A stretch of DNA of 5,673 bases, taken from assembly GCA_021795535.1 (NCBI GenBank), contig JAJYPG010000110.1, forward strand, positions 1-5,673, read 5' to 3'. The notes under the pieces are model-generated. The model ran no database searches, was not told the origin of the DNA, and saw only the letters and a list, made by a program, of their open reading frames with translations. This document shows, piece by piece, positions 1-5,673 of this stretch (positions are counted from its first letter, which is position 1; each line of letters begins with the position of its first letter). Source of the stretch: Planctomycetota bacterium (lineage in GTDB: Bacteria; Planctomycetota; Phycisphaerae; WQYP01). The position numbers were made by a program, and so were the translations under genes.

Positions 1-1
1 T

Positions 2-1063
2 CTCAATATACGATTATTCACAACCGGAAAGTATCTGACAAAAACCGGAGCTGCGGAACTTTCCCTGTCCGCATCCGCGCCGGATATGGATCCTAAATTG
101 ATTCAAGCCTTGCCGCCCGCGGCTCGGCGGTTTGTGCAGCCGCTTGGGTTGCATGGCGCGTGGAATCTGATGCTTTCCAGTCTTTCACGGAAAATGGTTA
201 AAAATAAGGCACACTGGGATTTTTCCGGAAACCTGATTGTCAACCACGCCTCCAGTGGCGGCTGGTTTAAAACGGTGGCGGCCAACGCCGCGCTTTCCCT
301 GGCCGGACAATGGATTCAGGGGCAATCGGTGCCCAATGTTATAGGGCAATTTTCCGTGAATAATCTGGTAATGAATGGCAAGATGATCACGCCGCTTACC
401 GGACGAATTGCCACCGATGCGCTCACGCGATCCATTGTGATTGATGATGTGAAGGGCATGATCGCCGGTGGTGATATTGGCGGATATGTCCACATGAATG
501 TAGGCAAAGCGCCCGGCTATGCCGCCAGGTTTTCACTCACGAATGTTCATTTGGCCACACTTCTTTCCCAGAATTATCCCAAGCCGCCTGTGGCCACCAC
601 TAGTCGCGGAACCGTGAATGCCAGTCTGGATTTGCGCGGGCTTTTCACCAGCTCTAAAACACGCCAGGGCCGGGGGAGTCTGACCATTTCCAATGCCAGC
701 CTGTTCAATGTTCCCCTGGCCATGGGACTGCTGCAGATTGCCACGCTTCGGTTTCCTGTCAGCAATGCTTTCACCTACGCGGGAATCACCTATACACTGC
801 GGCACAACACGGTTGATTTCTCACATATAGAACTCCATAGCAGCGGTGTGAATGTGGTGGGACGTGGAACCCTTGATATGGGAACTAGAAAGTTAAATAT
901 TCATATGCTGACGGAATCGCCGCATGGCACCCGTTTGCCAGTCATCGGGTTTTTCTTCGGGCTGGCGCGCTCGCAACTGCTTCAGATACGGGTGGACGGC
1001 ACATTGGCCCAGCCGCATGTTCACGTCATTCCGCTGAAATTGTTGATTTGGCCTTTTCATTGA
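2..1063 (+). CDS. AsmA-like envelope protein, C-terminal part (5' end outside window)
   Basis: The reading frame is open from the left edge to TGA at 1061-1063, giving 353 visible residues. The first ATG, at 86, lies inside continuous coding sequence, so it is probably internal and the real start is upstream of the window. The visible part is beta-rich and repetitive, as in AsmA-type proteins. It shows alternating polar/hydrophobic strands with glycine turns (GDIGGYVHMNVG), then a stretch starting RGTVNASLDLRGLF and GRGSLTISNASLFNVP. It continues with VNVVGRGTLDMGTRKLNI and ends with IRVDGTLAQPHVHVIPLK. This order (ratio-type domain, 'G.G.l.i..a.l..vP', 'G.G..d......l', final 'i.v.GTl..P.v') is typical of the AsmA_2/DUF3971-like C-terminal region. 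AsmA-family proteins are anchored at the inner membrane and act in the periplasm in outer-membrane biogenesis, some as bridge-like lipid transporters. Signal peptide and anchor cannot be seen here. Family call is good; exact role and substrate are unknown. Confidence 0.8.
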   Translation, partial: LNIRLFTTGKYLTKTGAAELSLSASAPDMDPKLIQALPPAARRFVQPLGLHGAWNLMLSSLSRKMVKNKAHWDFSGNLIVNHASSGGWFKTVAANAALSLAGQWIQGQSVPNVIGQFSVNNLVMNGKMITPLTGRIATDALTRSIVIDDVKGMIAGGDIGGYVHMNVGKAPGYAARFSLTNVHLATLLSQNYPKPPVATTSRGTVNASLDLRGLFTSSKTRQGRGSLTISNASLFNVPLAMGLLQIATLRFPVSNAFTYAGITYTLRHNTVDFSHIELHSSGVNVVGRGTLDMGTRKLNIHMLTESPHGTRLPVIGFFFGLARSQLLQIRVDGTLAQPHVHVIPLKLLIWPFH

Positions 1064-1164
1064 GGCCTTGTTTGATATGCCGGTCAATGGGGATCGTGTT
1101 TTGGAGTGATATGGATCGGAAAAGGCCGTCAGGGCTGCCCGAAGGGGGGCATTTGTTTTCATGG

Positions 1165-1192
1165 TTGACAAGTTCCGCAAGTTCCGCAAGAT
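1165..1192 (+). promoter_or_regulatory. possible sigma70-type promoter for the 1225 gene
   Basis: A perfect TTGACA (1165-1170) is followed after 16 bases by CAAGAT (1187-1192), which matches the -10 consensus at only 3 of 6 positions. It sits about 33 bases before the ATG at 1225 and in the only sizeable gap on the + strand. The -35 is convincing but the -10 is poor, and the downstream gene could equally be read through from the AsmA-like gene. Confidence 0.25.
1171..1188 (+). repeat. 9-bp tandem direct repeat (AGTTCCGCA x2)
   Basis: Two exact adjacent copies of AGTTCCGCA occupy 1171-1179 and 1180-1188. They lie in the spacer between the TTGACA hexamer and the start of the 1225 gene. This may be a slippage duplication or a pair of binding half-sites in direct orientation. 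Nothing else in the window repeats it. Confidence 0.6.
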
Positions 1193-1211
1193 GGCGCAAG
1201 ACGTTTTTTAC

Positions 1212-1215
1212 GGAG
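1212..1215 (+). promoter_or_regulatory. ribosome binding site (GGAG) of the 1225 gene
   Basis: GGAG is separated by 9 bases from the ATG at 1225. This is the clearest Shine-Dalgarno match in front of any start in the window, and it supports 1225 as the true start of the unknown membrane-anchored protein. Confidence 0.7.
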
Positions 1216-1224
1216 TAACAAGAT

Positions 1225-2187
1225 ATGTCTGGATATAAAGTCGGTATTGCGGTGGTACTGCTTCTGCTGGTGGTTATTGTCGCAATTGCGGCCTATGCGC
1301 TTTGGCCCGCCAGCATCGGGAGGCCATCATCCCATGTGAAGCGGCCAGACTTCTTGCAAGTCATAAAAGTGAATAAATCTTTCGGGTCGCTTGCCCCGCC
1401 GCGCAATGGAGATGGGGCGGGTGCCCTGTATACGGAGGCTTATCAAAAGCTTGTCGCTCTGGCTCCGGATGCCGATTCGCTGGATAACGCGCGGCATAAC
1501 ATTGCGCCGGAAAAAGATGCGAAACTCATGAAAATTGTTGATTTGCTGGAGCAGGCCGCGGTACGCAATGTAGGTAGAACTCATTTGCTTTTCTCGGAAA
1601 AACTGCCACTGCCCGCGGCGGATGATCCGGTGGCGGATCGTGTGGCAGCACTGGGAGATATCTGTGCAACGGCCGGATCCGGATTTATTGCCGACGGCAA
1701 GCCACATGCCGCGGAAAAAGCGCTGCAGGCCTGCGCATTGTTTGGCCGTCGGGTATGGCGTCGCGGATTGTTGGTCAATGTGCGTGGCAATGCCTTGGGC
1801 GCGATGGCCTATGGCGTGGAAGGATTGATGCAGCTTTACAAGAGTGGTCCACTGGCCAACGCGGGGAAGTATTCGCGCTGTGCCAGGGTTCGGAAGGCCA
1901 TAGCCTCCGCCACCAAAAAATGGTTTGCCAAACTTGGATTCGTAAGTGTAACCGATCCTCGTGCGGCGGATATGGCCTATATGATAAAGCACGACAAAGA
2001 CCTTTCCTGGCGGATAGCGGCGATCATGGAACTTGGTGTTTCCCGGTGGGCATCGGACTATCGGCCAAAGGCGGATGCTATTGAGCAATTATTGTTGCAT
2101 TACACCTTGAGTCAAAACAAGTGGATACGTCGTGCCGCCAAGCGGTCCGCGGGCATGACGTTGCAGGACATTCGCATGGCAAGCTGA
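1225..2187 (+). CDS. hypothetical membrane-anchored helical protein, HEAT-like C-terminus
   Basis: I do not recognise a named family for this 320-residue protein. Residues 1-6 are short and contain one lysine, and residues 7-27 form a strong hydrophobic helix (IAVVLLLLVVIVAIAAYALW). There is no lipobox cysteine, so it reads as a single-pass anchor with the body (about 30-320) probably outside the cytoplasm. Residues 63-115 and 152-205 look alpha-helical, the second with TPR-like spacing (GKPHAAEKALQACALFGRR). Residues 259-311 resemble two HEAT-type helical hairpins (SWRIAAIMELGVSRW, then NKWIRRAAKRSAGMT). Three cysteines are present (147, 170, 219) but no catalytic motif is visible. A good ribosome site precedes the ATG. 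It follows the AsmA-like gene by 161 bases on the same strand and converges with the antiporter gene. An envelope scaffold or protein-interaction role is possible but unproven. Confidence 0.85.
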   Translation: MSGYKVGIAVVLLLLVVIVAIAAYALWPASIGRPSSHVKRPDFLQVIKVNKSFGSLAPPRNGDGAGALYTEAYQKLVALAPDADSLDNARHNIAPEKDAKLMKIVDLLEQAAVRNVGRTHLLFSEKLPLPAADDPVADRVAALGDICATAGSGFIADGKPHAAEKALQACALFGRRVWRRGLLVNVRGNALGAMAYGVEGLMQLYKSGPLANAGKYSRCARVRKAIASATKKWFAKLGFVSVTDPRAADMAYMIKHDKDLSWRIAAIMELGVSRWASDYRPKADAIEQLLLHYTLSQNKWIRRAAKRSAGMTLQDIRMAS

Positions 2188-2208
2188 TCCTGCGGGCGTT
2201 AAGGTCTG

Positions 2209-4365
2209 TCAGTGTTCGCCTTGCTGCGGTCTGGCGGCGGGTGGAGAGCCGGTATTGGCATGGACCACAAGAATGGAGCAGTTGGTTTTTTTCGCCACGG
2301 ACCCTGACGCGCGGCCCAGCAGACTTTCCTTTAATTTCCACAAGGGGGAAATGCCCAGCACGATCAGATCGTGTTTTCGCGAATGCTCCACCACCACGCC
2401 CACCGGGTCATCACTTGGAATTATTTGCATGTGTATGCGATTGCCGCCATCCGGGTTGGGCAGAAACCGGTCCACCAGCCCTTTCACACCGAGTTCATCC
2501 TGTGGGTTGGCGCGTTCCGGTTTCACCACATGCAGAATGGTGATCTGGACTTGAGGATCGCGGCTTAAAAGCTGTGCAGCCAGCAATGCGCCGGCATCCT
2601 GGGCCTCGCCCACATAGGGCACCAGAATCCGCCGTACCTCCCCCAATTCCTTGCTGATAAGTATTCCGACATTGCAGATCGCTTTTTTCAGAACCTGCTG
2701 CACTACGCCGCCAATCGCCGACGTATCGAGAATCCCACGGTGCGCTCCGAGCAGAATCCAGTTCGCCGCCTGATATTCCGCCACACGGCAAATATCACGC
2801 GCAATGGTGCGGCTTGGAAAGCTCATGGTCTGTAAATTCAGATGGCGAATGCCAGCTTCTCGGTTTGCCACTTCCAGCGGGTCTTCCGCGACCGGGCCTA
2901 GAACATCACGGGTAAGTTGCCAGTCTCCTGGTTCGTGCATACGCAGCGCGCTTATCCGACCGGGGCGGCCAGCCAGAAAAGCTCCCGCCAGTCTTACCAG
3001 CATTGCCGCTGTGGCTGGTTGCGAAAGCGGAACGAGAACATGCATGGCTCCTGCGGCTTGCGAATCGGGGGTGCTGCCATCGGCACTGCGGGTAAGTCGC
3101 AATTTACGCCGCTGTGCAGGAAATTCAATCAACCGGGTAACGCCTGAGGAAAAAATAGTGATCGTTAGCAGCACCAGAATTAACAGGGCTAAAATATGGG
3201 AATTGATGGCGTGCATCTGCCAGGCCAGACTCAGCACCACAAGTTCCACCACCCCGTGTGTGTTCATGAGTAATCCGAGCTTGGCTGCATCGCCAGCCTT
3301 GGCGCCCAGCAGCCACGCCGGAGTGGATGAAAAGAGAAACTTGACGACAAACAGAATTCCCGCCAGACCAAGCCAGAGTTTCCAGATGTTTTCGCCCGCC
3401 AACGCCACAATATTTGTATGCAGCCCGACCGTGGCAAAAAAGATCGGCATGAGCACCAGCAAGGTAATATCTTCGAGTTTCGATGTGATATGCCGTACAA
3501 AGGCCTCATCGGCGGGGAAAATAAGCCCCATCATGAAAGCGCCAAAAATGGCGTTAATGCCCAGGCCTTCCGCCACCAGGCTGCTCATAAGCAGCATGAA
3601 AAGAGTTATGGCCAGCACATTGCGGCTCACTTTGCCGCGAACTTCAAAGTGTGCGTAAAATCGCCATAAAAAGCGGCGGATCACGAACATCATTACAATC
3701 ACATACGCCGCCGCCAGCAGTGCGGTACGCGTCCCCACCCATACCGAAGTCCAGACCGATGAGCTGTGTCCCGCCAGGCTGGCACGCGCCAGATCGTACA
3801 TAACCGCCAGCAGGCACCAACCCGTCACATCCAATACCGCCGCCGCTGGTATCGCCAGCAGACCGGCCGATGTTTTTCCAAGGTTCAAATCGCTGATCAC
3901 ACGCGCCAACACCGGAAAAGCGGTCATGCCCATGGCCGTTGCGGCCATAAGAATAAACGCCAGCGGACTTTTAATGGTTCCGGAAATCAGGTGAAAATGC
4001 AGAATGCCCCACGCGATTGCCAGGCCGCAGATAAATGGCCCAATCAGACTCGAAAGACCCGATGCCACCACGGTGGGGCCTTTGCCGCGCAGCGTCATGA
4101 TGTCTAGTTCCAAACCCACAATAAACATAAAAAAAATGACGCCCAGATCGGCCAGCAAGTTAAGCAGCGGCATGGAGGTTTTCGGAAAGAGCCAGTTCAG
4201 AACCGCTCCATGCCATATTAATCCCAAAGCCGATGGTCCCAGCAACAGGCCGCCGATCATTTCCCCGATCACCTCCGGTTGCCCCAGAAAGCGCAGCACG
4301 GCGCCACAGGCGCGAGCCACCAGCAGAATAATTGCGATCTGAAGTACCAGGTGCTGAATTGTCAT
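2209..4365 (-). CDS. CPA2 (Kef-type) cation:proton antiporter with two C-terminal Usp domains
   Basis: The 718-residue protein has about 12 membrane segments in residues 5-410. These are followed by two cytoplasmic universal-stress-protein domains, about 441-571 and 576-703. Family marks are GQPEVIGEMIGGLLLGPSALG at 28-48 (run of conserved E and G residues), LGVIFFMFIVGLELD at 74-88, TAFPVLAR at 148-155, the core helix AAAVLDVTGW at 174-183, Lys342 in the TM10 region, and MNTHGVVEL at 367-375. Such proteins exchange K+ or Na+ for H+ across the inner membrane. Two core positions are unusual: Leu178 precedes the catalytic Asp179 where Asp/Asn (Gln in KefB/C) is common, and His370 replaces the frequent Arg of 'MNTRG'. 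The first Usp domain keeps a GAHRG loop. The second has GISP and LLGRAS, a partly lost ATP-binding motif. There is no KTN/RCK domain, so regulation is probably by nucleotide through Usp. An in-frame TAA upstream leaves ATG 4363-4365 as the first start. Ion specificity is not determinable. Confidence 0.92.
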   Translation of the reverse strand: MTIQHLVLQIAIILLVARACGAVLRFLGQPEVIGEMIGGLLLGPSALGLIWHGAVLNWLFPKTSMPLLNLLADLGVIFFMFIVGLELDIMTLRGKGPTVVASGLSSLIGPFICGLAIAWGILHFHLISGTIKSPLAFILMAATAMGMTAFPVLARVISDLNLGKTSAGLLAIPAAAVLDVTGWCLLAVMYDLARASLAGHSSSVWTSVWVGTRTALLAAAYVIVMMFVIRRFLWRFYAHFEVRGKVSRNVLAITLFMLLMSSLVAEGLGINAIFGAFMMGLIFPADEAFVRHITSKLEDITLLVLMPIFFATVGLHTNIVALAGENIWKLWLGLAGILFVVKFLFSSTPAWLLGAKAGDAAKLGLLMNTHGVVELVVLSLAWQMHAINSHILALLILVLLTITIFSSGVTRLIEFPAQRRKLRLTRSADGSTPDSQAAGAMHVLVPLSQPATAAMLVRLAGAFLAGRPGRISALRMHEPGDWQLTRDVLGPVAEDPLEVANREAGIRHLNLQTMSFPSRTIARDICRVAEYQAANWILLGAHRGILDTSAIGGVVQQVLKKAICNVGILISKELGEVRRILVPYVGEAQDAGALLAAQLLSRDPQVQITILHVVKPERANPQDELGVKGLVDRFLPNPDGGNRIHMQIIPSDDPVGVVVEHSRKHDLIVLGISPLWKLKESLLGRASGSVAKKTNCSILVVHANTGSPPAARPQQGEH

Positions 4366-4372
4366 GTTTCTA

Positions 4373-4375
4373 TCC
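4373..4375 (-). promoter_or_regulatory. weak ribosome binding site of the antiporter gene
   Basis: On the - strand a GGA core lies 7 bases before the ATG (4363-4365). A fuller GGAG (4381-4384) is 15 bases away, which is rather far. Initiation is therefore probably modest or partly coupled to translation of the upstream ATPase gene, whose stop is 74 bases away. Confidence 0.35.
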
Positions 4376-4439
4376 GTTGTCTCCGTGGCATTTATTTAAT
4401 AAACTCATCCATAATTCCACACTGAAGCGACACCGCTCA

Positions 4440-5486
4440 TTATTCCAGGTCCGCCAGCATTCGTGTCAGCACATCGCGGATAATATTTTCCGCCGTTATG
4501 CCATCCAACTGTGCATCAAAGGAAAGAATAAGCCGGTGTGCCAGAACAGATACGGCGATGGCCTGAATATCCGTCAGGCCCGCATTGGGCCGCCCATGCA
4601 CCAGCGCCATGGCCTTGGCCAACAGTACCATTGCCTGGGCACCACGTGGGCTGCTTCCATGGCGAACGTATTTCTTCACCAGTTCCGTTGCCTCCGGGCT
4701 TTCCGGATGAGTCGCCAGCACCAGACGGGCAATATAGCGTTGCAACACTTGCGGCACCGGCACCAGACGCACCAGCGCTTTCATATCTGCGAGCATTCCG
4801 GCATGGACCAATGTAAATGATGCAGGCAGTTGTGCCCCGGTGGTGCGCTGCATGATCTCCAACAGCTCGGTCTCGCTGGGAATGCGCACGCAGAGCTTCA
4901 TGGCAAAGCGGTCAAGTTGCGCTTCGGGCAGTGGATAGGTTCCCTCCATTTCCAGTGGGTTCTGCGTGGCCAGCACAAAAAACGGGTCCGCCATTTTGTG
5001 TGTGGTGCGTCCCACACTGACCGATCTTTCCGCCATCGCCTCCAAAAGGGCCGATTGTGTTTTGGGCGTGGCGCGATTGATTTCGTCCGCCAATATCAGA
5101 TTGCCAAACAGTGGACCGGGCTGAAATTGCAGTGTGCGGTTACCCATGGCATCGGTTGCCAGAATGCTGGTGCCAATAATGTCCGCGGGCATAAGGTCAG
5201 GTGTGAATTGAATCCGCGAAAATGTCAGGTCGAGAACCTGCCCGAGTGTGCGGACCAGAAGCGTTTTGCCCAACCCCGGAACGCCTTCCAACAGAGCATG
5301 CCCTCCGGTAAGCAGACACAACAGAGTATGGCGAATGATGTCGCTCTGTCCCACCATCACCTTGCCCAGTTCGTTTTCCATGGCCGAGAAATGGTTGGAG
5401 AATGTCCGCATTCTGGCGGCTATTGCTTCATCCATGTTTTTCAGAGGTGTATCGCTGGTCACTATCACAATGCTCCGCAAAGACAT
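4440..5486 (-). CDS. MoxR-family AAA+ ATPase
   Basis: MoxR ATPases are cytoplasmic hexameric AAA+ chaperones that help assemble or activate partner complexes, often with VWA-domain proteins. This 348-residue protein has every core motif: Walker A GVPGLGKT (68-75), Walker B LILADE (130-135) followed by INRATPKTQSALLEAM, sensor 1 ATQNP (173-177), the EGTYPLPEAQLDRF segment (181-194) with the probable arginine finger Arg193, and sensor 2 GSSPRGAQ (277-284) in the C-terminal lid. It ends with two tandem stops (TAA TGA). The start is uncertain. ATG 5484-5486 has no Shine-Dalgarno, a GTG at codon 9 has GGAG 10 bases upstream, and Met18 would give 331 residues, closer to the usual family length. The - strand antiporter gene follows 74 bases downstream. 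No DUF58 or VWA gene lies within the window, though one could lie beyond the right edge. Confidence 0.93.
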   Translation of the reverse strand: MSLRSIVIVTSDTPLKNMDEAIAARMRTFSNHFSAMENELGKVMVGQSDIIRHTLLCLLTGGHALLEGVPGLGKTLLVRTLGQVLDLTFSRIQFTPDLMPADIIGTSILATDAMGNRTLQFQPGPLFGNLILADEINRATPKTQSALLEAMAERSVSVGRTTHKMADPFFVLATQNPLEMEGTYPLPEAQLDRFAMKLCVRIPSETELLEIMQRTTGAQLPASFTLVHAGMLADMKALVRLVPVPQVLQRYIARLVLATHPESPEATELVKKYVRHGSSPRGAQAMVLLAKAMALVHGRPNAGLTDIQAIAVSVLAHRLILSFDAQLDGITAENIIRDVLTRMLADLE

Positions 5487-5515
5487 ACCAAGAGAATAAC
5501 GCCATCAGTTGAAAT

Positions 5516-5544
5516 TTTATACCATGACGGTGGTTGTGTGACAC
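5516..5544 (-). promoter_or_regulatory. candidate sigma70-type promoter of the MoxR-antiporter pair
   Basis: On the - strand GTGTCA (5544-5539, 4 of 6 matches to TTGACA) is followed by exactly 17 bases and TATAAA (5521-5516, 5 of 6 matches to TATAAT). Transcription would start near 5509, leaving a leader of about 23 bases before the ATG at 5486. Position, spacing and strand all fit, but this is a pattern match only. Confidence 0.45.
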
Positions 5545-5592
5545 TTTTTGCGGCATCCAATCGCGAAAACGGTCCTGTATTGCTTCACTCGT

Positions 5593-5608
5593 ATTACTGA
5601 TCAATAAT
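5593..5608. repeat. AT-rich imperfect palindrome upstream of the ATPase promoter
   Basis: ATTACTGATCAATAAT is a 16-base inverted repeat centred on TGATCA, with 7 of 8 base pairs matching. It overlaps a tandem 7-base repeat ATCAATA (5600-5606 and 5607-5613). The region 5590-5616 is much more AT-rich than the flanking genes. It lies about 50 bases upstream of the candidate -35, a usual place for an activator or repressor site. Confidence 0.35.
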
Positions 5609-5673
5609 CAATAATTTTGAACGCTGCGCGGCGGAATATGTTCTAAAACCACTTAAATGTAGACCATGGCCGA

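Noticed and set aside
1050..1067. GGCCT/AGGCC hairpin spanning the stop of the AsmA-like gene as a terminator
   Set aside because: The stem is only 5 bp, the loop is 8 bases, and no T-run follows, so it is too weak to call.
1327..2088. Long - strand open frame (253 residues) opposite the unknown + strand gene
   Set aside because: It lies wholly antisense to a gene with a good ribosome site and membrane anchor. Its product is rich in Arg, His, Cys and Gln with no domain-like pattern.
2804..3658. Long + strand open frame (284 residues) opposite the antiporter
   Set aside because: The antisense of this region encodes conserved antiporter motifs. The + strand product is Ser/Arg-rich with no recognisable motif.
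4427..4440. Small AGCG/CGCT hairpin between the ATPase and antiporter genes as a terminator
   Set aside because: The stem is only 4-5 bp with no T-run on the - strand, so read-through is more likely.
4830..5600. Long + strand open frame (256 residues) opposite the ATPase
   Set aside because: The - strand carries all MoxR motifs. The + strand product is His/Gln/Cys-rich, typical of a shadow frame.
5666..5673. Possible + strand gene start (ATG at 5666) at the right edge
   Set aside because: Only two codons are visible and there is no Shine-Dalgarno, so it cannot be supported.
5598..5673. Possible tail of an upstream - strand gene entering from the right edge
   Set aside because: All three - strand frames reach a stop within 25 codons of the edge, and none of the short peptides is recognisable.

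Overview
The window holds four protein-coding genes on a bacterial chromosome of roughly balanced base composition. Two are on the + strand (1-2187) and two on the - strand (2209-5486). They converge with only a 21-base gap. I found no tRNA, rRNA, CRISPR array, transposase or phage gene. The families and their sequence style (an AsmA-like protein ending in an 'IRVDGTLAQPHV' type tail, a long secreted/anchored unknown protein, a MoxR ATPase and a Kef-type antiporter with universal-stress domains, plus weak Shine-Dalgarno sites) suggest a member of the Planctomycetota, possibly Phycisphaerae. That placement is an inference from resemblance, not proven here.

Left half (+ strand): 2-1063 is the C-terminal part of an AsmA-like envelope protein whose start lies outside the window. 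A 161-base gap follows, containing a possible promoter, a 9-bp tandem repeat and a clear ribosome binding site. Next comes 1225-2187, an unrecognised 320-residue protein with one N-terminal membrane helix and an alpha-helical body whose C-terminus looks HEAT-like.

Right half (- strand, read right to left): 5486-4440 encodes a MoxR-family AAA+ ATPase with all of its catalytic motifs. After 74 bases comes 4365-2209, a 718-residue CPA2 (Kef/NhaA-type) cation:proton antiporter with two C-terminal universal-stress-protein (Usp) domains. The two are probably co-transcribed from a promoter near 5516-5544. An AT-rich imperfect palindrome lies further upstream.

How they may work together: the - strand pair may join an ATPase chaperone to a nucleotide- or stress-regulated ion exchanger, and the + strand pair are both envelope-associated proteins. 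Neither functional link is demonstrated by the sequence. I do not see clear evidence of a wholly new defence or mobile system. The points most worth a second look are the altered core residues of the antiporter, the MoxR-antiporter pairing without the usual DUF58/VWA partners, and the unknown anchored protein.
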